Assembly (NCBI RefSeq): GCF_001435295.1
Contig: NZ_CM003594.1
Span: forward strand, 2,624,574-2,688,573
Source: Psychrobacter sp. P11F6
Lineage (GTDB): Bacteria > Pseudomonadota > Gammaproteobacteria > Pseudomonadales > Moraxellaceae
Direction of reading: 5' to 3'
DNA length: 64,000 nt
The notes below the pieces were generated by a model, which saw only the letters and a list, made by a program, of their open reading frames with translations, was not told where the DNA came from and searched no databases. The translations under genes and the position numbers were made by a program. The first letter of the stretch is position 1; every line of letters starts with the position of its first letter. This document shows, piece after piece, positions 39,770 through 49,666 of this stretch.

Positions 39770-40162
39770 ATATTGCCTCTTATTCTGTCTGCTATAGCCT
39801 GATTAAGACCTATTAATATCTCATGGGCGATGGATATCACCCTCGCCTCTAAACCGCTTGACGCTAAAACCACCGTTTAAGACGCGCGTCAGTTTACCTT
39901 ATTTTGCACACAAATCCTACGCACAGAACCCAATAGGTGTTAGCTACGACTTCTTACCCATGCTCTGTATACATTGAATTTCAGCTAATATTTAAAATTA
40001 TGAATAACAATATGACTCGCAGTCTTTAGATAGATATAACTATTTTGCGCAGATAAGCGTGTGACTTTGCCTACAAGCCTTGCAATTTTATCGGTGAGCA
40101 CCATTTATCTAAACATGAACCACGAACTTGACTTTACAAGTCTGGTGAACGAGGAAGAATAT
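39770..40162. other. promoter region of lon and the antiporter gene (divergent)
   Basis: These 393 bases separate the divergent antiporter and lon genes. I could not find a convincing sigma-32 promoter for lon or any operator. An in-frame extension of lon to a GTG at 40061 lies inside it but is not favoured. Confidence 0.35.
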
Positions 40163-42817
40163 ATGAGTGAACATAAAATTGCCCAAGACAATATCGACAT
40201 CGATGTCGACGTTTCATCTACTGTTGCTGATGATCAAGAGCGAGACAGCGCGCCTAACGATACGACAGATGATGTAGCTGTAACAGCTGATCGCGTTGAA
40301 GATGGTGATAGCAAAGATAGTGATGATAAAGATAATGAAGACAAGGACAACACTGTTGAAGACGATGACGCGAAAGACGATAGTATAAAAGGTGACGGTA
40401 CAGAAAACTATTTACCACTACTGGCATTGCGCGATGTTGTCGTTTATCCGCACATGCAGATTGCCTTGTTCGTCGGTCGTGAGCCATCGGTAAAGGCCGT
40501 TGAATTGGCACAGGCTGAGTACGGCAATAAAGTCTTGGTCGTGGCACAAAAAGACTCGCTGACTGAAGACATCGATCAAGATAACTTGTATCAATACGGT
40601 ACGGTTTGCCGCATCGTCAGTACCATGCCGCATGACAGTGATGAGAACTGCATCAAAGTATTGATCGAAGGTCAATATCGTGCGCGCGTTGATACTATAG
40701 AAAATCACGACACATTATTGATGGCAAACTTTGAGCGTGCTGACCTCGATGTCAGTATGGATGAGAGCCAGCAAAAAAATACCATTCAGGCTTTGACCAC
40801 GCTGTTTGAAAGCTATGCGGATGCGCGCCTACGAAATGCACGTGAGCTAACTCGTGTGGCCAAGCGCATTGATGACTTGCTTGAGTTGGTATATTTCATC
40901 TCGACCCGTGTATCGATGGATTTAAATATTAAGCAATCATTCTTAGAAAATGATGACCTTAAAACCCATATCAATACCTTAACCGAATATTTGGTTAAAC
41001 AAAGCGCTGAACAAAATATCGAGCAAGATATCCAAGAAGCGGTCCGTCAGCAAATGGAAGACAATCAGCGCGAATACTTCTTAAACGAGAAGATGAAAGC
41101 CATTAAAAATGAGCTGTCAGATATGAATGACGGTGCGTTCGATGGCGAAGATGATGTGGCTGAGCTAGAGCAGCGTCTAGAAGATGCCGACTTGCCAGAA
41201 GATGTGCGCAAAAAAGCGGATCAAGAGCTGAAAAAACTCAAAATGATGCCACCTGCCTCGAGTGAATCGTCAGTGGTGCGCAACTATATTGAATGGATTT
41301 TGGACACACCGTGGAATGCCACAACCAAGGTTTCCATCAATTTAGAAAAAGCAAAAACGGTATTGGACGAAGATCATTACGGCTTGCAAGATGTGAAAGA
41401 TCGCATCTTAGAATACCTCGCCGTACAATCACGTGTGAAAAAACTCCGTGGTCCGATTCTTTGTTTAGTCGGTCCTCCAGGTGTTGGTAAAACCTCATTA
41501 GGCGAGTCGATTGCCCGTGCGACTGGTCGTAAGTTTGTGCGTATGGCGCTTGGCGGCGTGCGTGATGAAGCAGAGATTCGTGGTCATCGCCGTACTTATA
41601 TCGGTGCGATGCCGGGTAAAATTGTCCAATCACTGGCCAAAGTTGAAGTTAAAAACCCGCTATTCTTATTGGATGAAATCGATAAAATGGCGCAAGACTT
41701 CCGCGGTGATCCAGCATCAGCATTGCTTGAAGTGTTAGATCCGTCACAAAACGATACCTTTAACGACCATTATCTCGATATGGATTTAGATTTATCGCAA
41801 GTGATGTTTATCTGTACTGCCAACAGCATGGATATCCCGCCTGCCCTACTTGACCGGATGGAAGTCATTCGTCTGCCGGGTTATACCGAAGAAGAAAAGG
41901 TCAATATCGCACAGAAGTACTTAGTACCAAAAGCCATTAAGAATAACGGTCTCAAAGAAGGCGAAATTGAGATTGTAGAAGCGGCATTGCATAGCATCGT
42001 GCGTAGCTATACCCGTGAAGCCGGTGTGCGTAACCTTGAGCGTGAAGTCAATAAAATCTGCCGTAAAGTCGTTCGCGGTTCGGTTGAAACCCATGGCGCA
42101 CGTGCTCCGAAGAAAGCAGAACGTCAGCTAATCGTGGTCGATGACAAAAACATCGATGACTATCTAGGTGTGCATCAGTACGACTACGGTCTAGCAGAAG
42201 AAGAGCCTGAGATTGGTCGTATTACTGGTTTGGCGTGGACGCAAGTTGGTGGTGAGCTACTTACTATCGAAGCGGTGGCGATGAAAGGTAAAGGCGAGCT
42301 GAGCTTTACCGGTTCACTCGGCGATGTAATGAAAGAGTCAATTCGCGCTGCGATGAGTGTGGTGCGTGCTCGCGGAGACAGTTTGGGTATCGACTACGAA
42401 ACCTTTAAGACGACTGATGTCCACGTCCATATGCCAGAAGGTGCCACGCCGAAAGATGGCCCATCGGCTGGTGGTGCGCTAACGACAGCGTTAGTATCCG
42501 CTTTAACTGGTATTGCTATTCGTCCAGATATCGCCATGACAGGTGAGATTACCTTACGTGGTAAAATCCTACGCATCGGTGGTCTAAAAGAGAAGCTACT
42601 TGCTGCGCATCGCGGTGGTATCAAGCATGTGTTGATTCCAGCGACCAACGAGCGTGACTTGGCCGATATCCCTGATAACGTGAAAGCTGGTCTGACCATT
42701 CAGCCAGTGGCAACGATTGATGAGATATTAAAAGTTGCTTTGGTCAGTATGCCAGTGCCGCTTAAACCAGCTAAAGTGACGGTTGATAAAACCTCAAGCA
42801 AAGCGCTGCATAACTAA
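40163..42817 (+). CDS. lon: Lon ATP-dependent protease with long acidic N-terminus
   Basis: Lon degrades misfolded and regulatory proteins in the cytoplasm. From the ATG at 40163 (AGGA 8 nt upstream) it is 884 residues, ~100 longer than E. coli Lon. The LON substrate domain starts at ~residue 83 (YLPLLALRDVVVYPHM). Walker A GPPGVGKTSLGES, Walker B LFLLDEIDKM and the protease Ser in DGPSAGGALTTAL with its Lys downstream are intact. The preceding ~80 residues are an Asp/Glu-dominated, low-complexity tail. A still longer frame to GTG 40061 lacks a binding site. A strong terminator follows. Confidence 0.97.
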   Translation: MSEHKIAQDNIDIDVDVSSTVADDQERDSAPNDTTDDVAVTADRVEDGDSKDSDDKDNEDKDNTVEDDDAKDDSIKGDGTENYLPLLALRDVVVYPHMQIALFVGREPSVKAVELAQAEYGNKVLVVAQKDSLTEDIDQDNLYQYGTVCRIVSTMPHDSDENCIKVLIEGQYRARVDTIENHDTLLMANFERADLDVSMDESQQKNTIQALTTLFESYADARLRNARELTRVAKRIDDLLELVYFISTRVSMDLNIKQSFLENDDLKTHINTLTEYLVKQSAEQNIEQDIQEAVRQQMEDNQREYFLNEKMKAIKNELSDMNDGAFDGEDDVAELEQRLEDADLPEDVRKKADQELKKLKMMPPASSESSVVRNYIEWILDTPWNATTKVSINLEKAKTVLDEDHYGLQDVKDRILEYLAVQSRVKKLRGPILCLVGPPGVGKTSLGESIARATGRKFVRMALGGVRDEAEIRGHRRTYIGAMPGKIVQSLAKVEVKNPLFLLDEIDKMAQDFRGDPASALLEVLDPSQNDTFNDHYLDMDLDLSQVMFICTANSMDIPPALLDRMEVIRLPGYTEEEKVNIAQKYLVPKAIKNNGLKEGEIEIVEAALHSIVRSYTREAGVRNLEREVNKICRKVVRGSVETHGARAPKKAERQLIVVDDKNIDDYLGVHQYDYGLAEEEPEIGRITGLAWTQVGGELLTIEAVAMKGKGELSFTGSLGDVMKESIRAAMSVVRARGDSLGIDYETFKTTDVHVHMPEGATPKDGPSAGGALTTALVSALTGIAIRPDIAMTGEITLRGKILRIGGLKEKLLAAHRGGIKHVLIPATNERDLADIPDNVKAGLTIQPVATIDEILKVALVSMPVPLKPAKVTVDKTSSKALHN

Positions 42818-42851
42818 TCTGATTAGTTACTAATCCAGTCTTATAAATCAG

Positions 42852-42887
42852 AAAGCCGCTCATCATAACGATGGGCGGCTTTTTTTT
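42852..42887 (+). terminator. terminator after lon
   Basis: AAAGCCGC-CATC pairs with GATG-GCGGCTTT, followed by a run of eight T residues. Confidence 0.9.
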
Positions 42888-42962
42888 GGCAAAAATAAAG
42901 ACCACTCTTAATAATACCTTATACTATATTTTAGACAAATGTTTATTAATTAGGAAAGTGCA

Positions 42963-44057
42963 ATGTTAAATCATTTACGGGTACCTCTAGTTGTAATAAG
43001 CACATTACTACCCCTCGCTTTGTTAGGCTGCCAAACCAACAACCTTAATCATTCAGCACAAACCAGGACCGTTATCGACGATAAAAACTGGTCAGCGACC
43101 ACGCTCGAATCCAGACTGTTTCAAACCACCACAAAATATGAGTGGCAATTAACCTATGTCAGCGATGATAAGGGTCGAATCAAGGCTTTTAACCAAAAGC
43201 TGCCTTTGATAATGGAGGTACATCCAAGCCTTTTAACATTTACAGAAGGCTGTCAACGTCACCAAGTTTCTTTTGATATGTGGTTACCATTACCGTACCT
43301 TTACGGGCAAATCAATGTCAGAGAACCATCTGATAACTGCACCACAGTAAACCATTCAATTATCGAAAACTTGAGTAATAAAAACACAATCAAAAACAAA
43401 ACAGGAAATGTCGTAAATAGTGTTTTTATACCCTATTTAGATACAGCTTTCAGATTTGATCCAGTACTAGCAAACTCTGCACAGAGTTCTAACAAGACAT
43501 TAAAACAGCTGGCTCTAAAAACCAATAAAGGAAAAACACTGATTTTTTCGGGTACGCCCAAGCCTGAATATCGTGTGGCGGGCATACCGCTTACCAATGA
43601 ATTATTAGAGCGATACCAATGGCGTCTTATTAGTGCAACTGACGATACCAATAAAACTATTAATAAATTTAATCGTCCAGATGTACCTATTACTGCAAAT
43701 TACAGACTTGGTTCACATGATTATAGCAATCCTCAGCAAAGTAGTTTTAGCCAAGGTGTTGGGTTTTCTGTCGGATGCAATGGGGCTGGTGGGTCTTATG
43801 CTTTATCTACTAATCAAACGTTGCTAATTGGTGGCAACCCTTCAACGATGGTAGGGTGTGGTGATGACATTGATGATATTGAATCAAGTCTTAGCCGCCT
43901 AATGCTTTATAGTTCTAGTCAGTTAACACTGATCAATCTTGATACGCAGAGAGTATCTAATCCTTCTGATAATTCTGAATCCAGCTATCTCCTTACTCAA
44001 AAGTTAGAATCAGGCGAAACTTTAGTATGGCAAAACGAAGTAAAGAAAATACCGTAA
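42963..44057 (+). CDS. lipoprotein with META/HslJ-like domains
   Basis: A 364-residue probable lipoprotein: the signal peptide ends in the lipobox LLGC (C23). Two regions look like META (HslJ) domains. The first (~residues 50-120) has WQLTYVSDDKGRIKAF and LLTFTEGCQRHQVSF. The second (~215-330) has YQWRLISATDD, FSVGCNGAGGSYAL, TMVGCGDDIDDIESSLSRLM and a final LTLIN strand. Domains of this type occur in envelope stress and adhesion/motility-related lipoproteins; a specific role is not known. GGAAAG precedes the ATG. It is monocistronic, upstream of a lipoprotein SOD. Confidence 0.75.
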   Translation: MLNHLRVPLVVISTLLPLALLGCQTNNLNHSAQTRTVIDDKNWSATTLESRLFQTTTKYEWQLTYVSDDKGRIKAFNQKLPLIMEVHPSLLTFTEGCQRHQVSFDMWLPLPYLYGQINVREPSDNCTTVNHSIIENLSNKNTIKNKTGNVVNSVFIPYLDTAFRFDPVLANSAQSSNKTLKQLALKTNKGKTLIFSGTPKPEYRVAGIPLTNELLERYQWRLISATDDTNKTINKFNRPDVPITANYRLGSHDYSNPQQSSFSQGVGFSVGCNGAGGSYALSTNQTLLIGGNPSTMVGCGDDIDDIESSLSRLMLYSSSQLTLINLDTQRVSNPSDNSESSYLLTQKLESGETLVWQNEVKKIP

Positions 44058-44256
44058 ACAATTTTCAAACCCATACGATACTTACATTTATTAACCGATT
44101 GTTGCGCATTTGATGAATAACTATATCTAATCCTTAGCTATACTGATGACGACATTAACGAATGTTTATAGAAATCAAAAGGTACTTACCTATAAACCTT
44201 TAAGAGTTAGCTTTTTATCAAAAATAACTAAGTATTAAAAATAATTGGAGATAATA

Positions 44257-44814
44257 ATGAATAAGACGATGCTTACAAGTGCCCTATTATGTGGTTCAGC
44301 GTTAGTAATGACGGGTTGCCAAACCGTCGAAGGTCAAATGCAAACCGGTAATCCACTGAGCCAACCTGCGCTAAAATCTACGATAAATGCAGTCGCTGGT
44401 AATAAAAATGAAGTGGGTCAAGTATTCCTACGTCCAGTTGATGGCGGCGTACAAGTTTACGGTAAGCTGATGAATTTGCAGCCGGGCAAAACAGTATCAT
44501 TACATATTCATGAAACCGGTAGCTGTGCTGATATGGGTAAAGCGGCAGGTGGTCACTTTAATCCAGATAATAAACCACACTCTAACCCTGACGACATGAA
44601 TGGTCATGCTGGCGACTTGCCTAACCTGACTGCCAATGCAGATGGCGTGGCTACTATTAACTATGTGAATAAGAAAATCTCTGTCGCTGATGCAGGTAAA
44701 TACAGCGTTAATCGTTTGGCCTTTATCGTGCATAGCGGTGCTGACGACTATACTAGCCAACCAGCTGGTAATGCAGGCGACCGCGTTGCTTGCGGTATCA
44801 TAGAGAAGAACTAA
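44257..44814 (+). CDS. sodC: Cu/Zn superoxide dismutase, lipoprotein form
   Basis: SodC dismutates superoxide in the periplasm. The 185-residue protein has a lipoprotein signal ending MTGC (C21), so it is probably anchored in a membrane. Metal ligands and family motifs: VSLHIHETGSC (Cu His residues and disulfide Cys), GGHFNPDNKPHSNPDD, HAGDLPN (Zn site His and Asp) and the C-terminal AFIVHSGADDY with DRVACGII (second disulfide Cys). The start at 44257 is chosen because GGAG lies 6 nt upstream; a TTG at 44245 also opens the frame. A strong terminator follows. Confidence 0.93.
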   Translation: MNKTMLTSALLCGSALVMTGCQTVEGQMQTGNPLSQPALKSTINAVAGNKNEVGQVFLRPVDGGVQVYGKLMNLQPGKTVSLHIHETGSCADMGKAAGGHFNPDNKPHSNPDDMNGHAGDLPNLTANADGVATINYVNKKISVADAGKYSVNRLAFIVHSGADDYTSQPAGNAGDRVACGIIEKN

Positions 44815-44861
44815 TAGCATCTGAACTTAGCTGTTATTGATATCACAAATATGAATAGCAC

Positions 44862-44896
44862 AAAAAAGACCTCTTAGATTCTAAGAGGTCTTTTTT
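44862..44896. terminator. bidirectional terminator between sodC and topA
   Basis: A 16-bp perfect stem AAAAAAGACCTCTTAG (44862-44877) / CTAAGAGGTCTTTTTT (44881-44896) with a 3-nt loop lies between the converging genes. Confidence 0.95.
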
Positions 44897-44984
44897 GTTT
44901 AAAGTTTTATAGCTTAAAACAATATGGGTGATACAGAATCTCATATATTAACAATCAATCATCAAGATAAAAAGTAAAGGAGAC

Positions 44985-47666
44985 TTACTCCTCTACCCAC
45001 TTGCCATTACGCCAATACACACCCCAACGTGTGGCCTTACCGTTTTTCTCAGAGCCGATATATTGCTCTTTCTTCTTACGTGACCAGCGTAGAATGGTTG
45101 GATTACCATCTGGATCTTCATCTGGACCTTCAAACAGATACTGGAATTTATCTTCCATTTTATCTTTGATTTCGCGTAGCTCAGCCAGCTTTGGTGCACG
45201 TGTCTCGCGTACTTTCGGGAATTTAGACGCCGCCAAGAACATCCCAGCTGCCCCTTCACGCAAGATAAAGTAATCATCGTGCTTGGTTGATTTCAGCTCT
45301 GGCAGATGAATAGGATCCATGCGCGGCGGTGCGGCTTCGCCTGTTTTTAGCACTTTACGCGTATTATCACATTGCTGACAAGCGAAGTAAGGACCAAAAC
45401 GTCCCGTCTTTAGCTCCATTTGTCCATCGCACTTATTACAGTCAATGGTTGGAGAATCAGAGCCAGGCACTTCGAACTTGCCTTCTTCTAAGACATAACC
45501 ATCACAATCAGGATTGTTACCACACACATGCAGTTTCAGACCGCCATCGACGATATAACCATTCATTGCCGTGCTACATTTCGGGCAACGCTTTTTCTCC
45601 ATCAAATCGCGAACTTCTGCCGCTTCATCATCACCTTCTGCCTCATCAAGATTGGCAAAAGCTTCGACGGGCATTAAATTCTTAGTGCCTTTACAGCGCT
45701 CTTTTGGCGGTAAATTATAGCCAGTACACCCTAAGAATACACCCGTTGAGCCAGTACGTAATTGCATTGGACGATCGCAAAGATCGCAATGCACGTCTGG
45801 TACGTCAGTTGGATCATTTGGACGCATGCCGTCTTTTTCTTTGGCGCGATCAAGCGTTGTTTTGAAGTCGCCATAGAAATTATCGAGGACATCTTTCCAA
45901 TCTGTATCACCTTCTGCGACATGGTCAAGCTTGTCCTCTAGCGCGGCGGTAAAGGTATAATCCATCAAATCTGGGAAGCTTGCGGTTAGTCTGTCGGTGA
46001 CGATATCACCCATTTTTTCAGCAAACAGGCGCTTGTTCTCAAGCTTCACATAGCCGCGATCTTGAATGGTCGAGATGATAGACGCATACGTCGATGGACG
46101 ACCGATGCCTTTTTTCTCAAGCTCTTTCACCAAACTTGCCTCGGTATAGCGCGGTGGCGGCTTGGTGAAATGTTGACTCGGATCGAGCTTATCTAGTATT
46201 AGTTTATCGCCTTTTTTGACATCCGGAAGCAAAGTATCGTCAGTCTTCGCTGGTGGCATAACCTTGGTGTAACCATCAAATACTAACGTACGACCACGTG
46301 CTTTTAACTCGACATCATTGGCAGCGACGAATAGATTCACTGACAAGTATTTTGCTGGCAGCATCTGACAAGCGACAAACTGACGCCAAATCAGCTCGTA
46401 CAGGCGGATGGCATCACGCTCAACCCCTTTAAGCTGCGTTGACTTCATATTGACATTAGATGGACGAATCGCCTCATGCGCCTCTTGTGCGCCTTGTTTG
46501 TTGCCGTAGAAATTTGGCTTTTCTGGTACGTATTTTGCGCCATAGCTATCTTCAATATAGCCACGTACCGCAGCAAGTGCATCACCAGATAAGAAAGTCG
46601 AATCGGTACGCATATAAGTAATATGACCCGCTTCATATAAGCGCTGTGCCAAAATCATGGTCTTTTTAACTGAAAAGCCCAATCGTGTGCTGGCTGCTTG
46701 CTGCAATGTCGAGGTGATAAATGGCGCACTCGGACGCGACTGCGTTGGCTTCTCTTCACGCTCTTTGACGATAAAGTCACTTGAGTTAAGAATTTCTAAG
46801 ACTTTATCTGTCTGCTCTTTATTGATGAGCTTAAGCGTTTTGCCGCCTTGCTTGGTCGCCTCTAAGCGAATCGCAATTTGCTCAGCGTCCTTTTTGCTAT
46901 TGGCAACGTGAGTATCGGCATGAATTTGCCAATACTCTTCTGGGATAAAGGCGCGAATTTCATGTTCTCTTTCTACGACCAGACGCATAGCAACGGACTG
47001 GACGCGACCTGCAGAGAGACCGCGAGCAACCTTTTGCCACAGCAGCGGCGATACCATGAAGCCAACGACACGGTCTAAAAAGCGCCGCGCTTGTTGGGCA
47101 TTGACACGATCGATATCAAGTTTGGAGGGCTGCTTAAAGGCATTTTGAATGGCAGATTTGGTAATCTCGTTAAAAACCACACGCTCATACTTACTGTCAG
47201 CGCCGCCGATGACTTCTTTAAGATGCCACGCAATCGCCTCCCCCTCTCTATCCATATCCGTTGCCAGATAGATTTTGTCAGCGTCTTTGGCTAAAGCTTT
47301 AAGCTCTTTAATGACCTTAGTTTTATTTGGTAATACTTCATAAACTGCTGCCCAGTCATGTTCTGGATCGACGCCCATGCGCCGTACCAAGGCTTGCTGG
47401 GTTTTTTCTTCTTTGCTTAGACTGTCATCTTTTTTAGTCGTTGTTGGTTTTTTTGCACTTTTGCTTGCGCCAACCGGTAGATCACGGACATGACCAATAC
47501 TGGAGCGCACGATAAAGTCATCGCCAAGGTATTTATTGATTGTTTTTGCCTTGGCAGGTGATTCTACAATCACCAAAGACTTGCCCTTTGGACTGCCTTT
47601 GGGATTACCAGCAGCGGGCGCTGGACTTTTTTTGGTTGCGGTTTTTGCCATATGTGACGACACCAT
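44985..47666 (-). CDS. topA: DNA topoisomerase I
   Basis: TopA relaxes negative supercoils with a type IA single-strand mechanism. The 893-residue product has an N-terminal Lys/Ala/Pro-rich stretch, the Toprim domain ([33 protein letters not shown]) and the active-site Tyr motif [12 protein letters not shown]. Three C-terminal zinc-finger segments follow: CDLC...C...C, CPKC...CGNNPDC and CNKC...CQQC. The ATG at 47666 is used; an ATG at 47651 is an alternative, and neither has a strong Shine-Dalgarno. It converges with sodC over a shared terminator. Confidence 0.97.
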   Translation of the reverse strand: MVSSHMAKTATKKSPAPAAGNPKGSPKGKSLVIVESPAKAKTINKYLGDDFIVRSSIGHVRDLPVGASKSAKKPTTTKKDDSLSKEEKTQQALVRRMGVDPEHDWAAVYEVLPNKTKVIKELKALAKDADKIYLATDMDREGEAIAWHLKEVIGGADSKYERVVFNEITKSAIQNAFKQPSKLDIDRVNAQQARRFLDRVVGFMVSPLLWQKVARGLSAGRVQSVAMRLVVEREHEIRAFIPEEYWQIHADTHVANSKKDAEQIAIRLEATKQGGKTLKLINKEQTDKVLEILNSSDFIVKEREEKPTQSRPSAPFITSTLQQAASTRLGFSVKKTMILAQRLYEAGHITYMRTDSTFLSGDALAAVRGYIEDSYGAKYVPEKPNFYGNKQGAQEAHEAIRPSNVNMKSTQLKGVERDAIRLYELIWRQFVACQMLPAKYLSVNLFVAANDVELKARGRTLVFDGYTKVMPPAKTDDTLLPDVKKGDKLILDKLDPSQHFTKPPPRYTEASLVKELEKKGIGRPSTYASIISTIQDRGYVKLENKRLFAEKMGDIVTDRLTASFPDLMDYTFTAALEDKLDHVAEGDTDWKDVLDNFYGDFKTTLDRAKEKDGMRPNDPTDVPDVHCDLCDRPMQLRTGSTGVFLGCTGYNLPPKERCKGTKNLMPVEAFANLDEAEGDDEAAEVRDLMEKKRCPKCSTAMNGYIVDGGLKLHVCGNNPDCDGYVLEEGKFEVPGSDSPTIDCNKCDGQMELKTGRFGPYFACQQCDNTRKVLKTGEAAPPRMDPIHLPELKSTKHDDYFILREGAAGMFLAASKFPKVRETRAPKLAELREIKDKMEDKFQYLFEGPDEDPDGNPTILRWSRKKKEQYIGSEKNGKATRWGVYWRNGKWVEE

Positions 47667-47938
47667 TATTATATGAGTAAATTAAAAGTAAAAATAAATA
47701 CAGCAGCATGGCAATTTATAATTGTGAGTTATAGTAGCGCGGTGAATCATTATAGTAATAGCTGCTTAAAAAAACGTTTATAAAACAAACAATAACCATA
47801 AGATAAAGAGTCAGTTATAAAGACGTTACACTGCTAAGCGTTACACTGTCAACTGTAAATGACTGAGAGTTTGCCAAAAGTTCTTGCATATTGCTTATAA
47901 ATGGAGATTAAAAAATGATTTTCTACCTTGTAGCCGTT

Positions 47939-48535
47939 TTATAGGCGCTTTTGCATCTCTGACGCCCATTGTTCAAGCTGTTTTTTGAGCACCAACAAAT
48001 CTGCTTCAATCAATTTTTGCTGATAAGCGGGATTGGATGAAGGACGCACATAAGCGATATCTTCCCAATAAATCACGATACTATTCGCCTTAGTCAGCAA
48101 ACCTTTAACAAATGGCTCAATACTGACTGGCAAATCTAGCGGTGCTTTATCCAAGCTAAAATTGGTCTTTTTGACAATCGTATTATTAGTGCTGTTATTA
48201 GCACGAATCGCACTTGGAATCGTGAGCTTAACATCATCTTTGCTTGTATCGACAAAACTACTATCTGGTCGCCATTGCCCATCAATCACTTGATAGCGCG
48301 TGTGCGGCAGCTGCACATCATCTAACACTAAACAGTATTGACCTAACATTCCACGCCCATATTCGTTGTCTTTACCTTTGATCCAATCAGGACAACTCAC
48401 CAGCTTTGGATTCAATTGTAAACGACGCGCGGTCATGCGCAGCTTATCCAAACGCTGATCGATACCGTTAGGTTTGAGCGCCATCATACTCCCTAATACA
48501 AATAGTACAATGATAACGCCAATGAATGTTCCCAT
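47939..48535 (-). CDS. membrane-anchored hypothetical protein
   Basis: A 198-residue protein with one N-terminal transmembrane helix (~3-20, TFIGVIIVLFVLGSMMAL). A basic helical stretch (DKLRMTARRLQLNPKLVSCP) and a soluble region with two Cys (in VSCPDW and QYCLVLDD) follow. There is no signal peptidase site, so it is probably bitopic. A late AYVRPSSNPAYQQKLIEADL segment and a C-terminal helix close it. I do not recognise the family. It lies upstream of topA on the same strand, 272 nt away, probably with its own transcript. Confidence 0.7.
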   Translation of the reverse strand: MGTFIGVIIVLFVLGSMMALKPNGIDQRLDKLRMTARRLQLNPKLVSCPDWIKGKDNEYGRGMLGQYCLVLDDVQLPHTRYQVIDGQWRPDSSFVDTSKDDVKLTIPSAIRANNSTNNTIVKKTNFSLDKAPLDLPVSIEPFVKGLLTKANSIVIYWEDIAYVRPSSNPAYQQKLIEADLLVLKKQLEQWASEMQKRL

Positions 48536-48969
48536 GATGGTCCGACCTTTTGGATAAATGAAAATGTACTAAAAAATAAAACCGCTACTATCTATACAAC
48601 AGGCTACAACAAAGACAGCGATTGCCCAGCTAACTATAAAAAAGCAATCATTGACTTTTTAACCAGTGACTTTTTAACAAGTCATTTTCTAACCAGTAGC
48701 GTTCTAATGTGCGGCTGTTTAACGAATGATTGTCTAAATACTGGCTACTATATAGAAGCTTATAATGAGCACGAACCGTTAAAAATCAAGCATGATAAGT
48801 TGATAACCACCAACCACTCGCGTTTTCTAATCTCGATGGCTTGGCTATATGTGCTAATAGATCAAACACTTAACTCGAATAAAAAACAGCATAATAACGA
48901 GATACAAAAAGTTGTCAGCATCAAAAAGTGCTATGATAAACCATAATTTTAAACGCGCGCAGGTTTATT
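48536..48969. other. intergenic region with 15-bp repeats
   Basis: These 434 bases hold a degenerate 15-bp tandem array at 48652-48741. The rest is AT-rich and without a convincing gene. A 79-codon frame (48707-48946) starts inside the array and is rejected. Confidence 0.55.
48652..48741. repeat. six degenerate 15-bp tandem repeats
   Basis: Units begin at 48652, 48667, 48682, 48697, 48712 and 48727. The first two differ at one position (TGACTTTTTAACCAG / TGACTTTTTAACAAG). The later ones decay progressively but keep the T-T-T/C-T-A-A core. Confidence 0.8.
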
Positions 48970-49509
48970 ATGAATTATCTTCTTAAGCGAAACTCATCGA
49001 CCGCTTCACTAGCGAGCAAATGTGTCCATAAACTCATGAGTAAAACTGGGCTTACCCTCTCGCTAGTAGGCGCTGCCTTATTTACCCTATCAGGCTGTGC
49101 AACGACGCAAAATCTCACCCCGCAGCAATGTCAGGAAAGCAACTGGCAAGAAGTCGGCTATGCTGATGGCTTGCAAGGGCGTTCAGGTGCTTATTTTGGT
49201 CACTATGCCGATAGCTGCGCAAAGGTAGGTGGTCCCATGCCCAACCGCATACAATGGGAGCAAGGGCGACAGCAAGGTCTCAAAAGCTACTGCACCGAGC
49301 TTAATGCTTATAAACTTGGTCGCGAAGGCTACGACTGGCAGCCCGTTTGTCCGCTCGAAGGCATCGAAAAGCTAGAAGAAGCTTACGCGGAAGGACGTTA
49401 CTACTATATCCGCCAACGTGATCTCGATTACCTACGTTCGCCTTATCCGTTTGGCTACGGGCCTGGGCGCTTTGGTTACGGCTATCATCCCTTTGGCTAT
49501 GGCTGGTAA
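48970..49509 (+). CDS. DUF2799-family lipoprotein with Gly/Tyr/Phe-rich tail
   Basis: A 179-residue probable lipoprotein with lipobox LSGC (C43 from this start). The body has the DUF2799 features WQEVGYADGLQGRSG, WEQGRQQGLKSYCT and GREGYDWQPVCP. The last ~25 residues are rich in Gly, Tyr, Phe and Pro (FGYGPGRFGYGYHPFGYGW). The start is unsure: the ATG at 48970 has AGG ~7 nt upstream but gives a long leader. ATG at 49036 would give a normal 20-residue lipoprotein signal but lacks a binding site. The function of DUF2799 is unknown. A long hairpin follows. Confidence 0.75.
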   Translation: MNYLLKRNSSTASLASKCVHKLMSKTGLTLSLVGAALFTLSGCATTQNLTPQQCQESNWQEVGYADGLQGRSGAYFGHYADSCAKVGGPMPNRIQWEQGRQQGLKSYCTELNAYKLGREGYDWQPVCPLEGIEKLEEAYAEGRYYYIRQRDLDYLRSPYPFGYGPGRFGYGYHPFGYGW

Positions 49510-49520
49510 AAAGAAAACCC

Positions 49521-49556
49521 CAATGAGTACTTAATTTGAGGTTTAAGTACTCATTG
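49521..49556. terminator. hairpin between the DUF2799 gene and exbD
   Basis: A 14-bp perfect stem CAATGAGTACTTAA (49521-49534) / TTAAGTACTCATTG (49543-49556). On the minus strand GGGGTTTTCTTTTT follows, so it can end the tonB-exbBD transcript. Confidence 0.75.
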
Positions 49557-49666
49557 AGGCTGGAGAAAAGTTTATTATTTTTGTTTTATTATTATATTAG
49601 CTACCTTTTTGATGGTTGGCTATCTAACAAACATCATATGATAATCATATCGTTTATAGACTCGCC

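Noticed and set aside
40061..40162. Longer Lon start at GTG 40061
   Set aside because: No ribosome binding site, and the extension includes a hydrophobic stretch not expected for Lon; ATG at 40163 has AGGA at 8 nt.
44993..47294. Long frames on both strands within topA
   Set aside because: They overlap the clear topoisomerase I reading frame and lack recognisable domains.
48707..48946. 79-codon plus-strand frame between the membrane-anchored unknown and the DUF2799 lipoprotein
   Set aside because: It begins inside a degenerate 15-bp repeat array, has no ribosome binding site and has an odd composition; most likely a chance frame.
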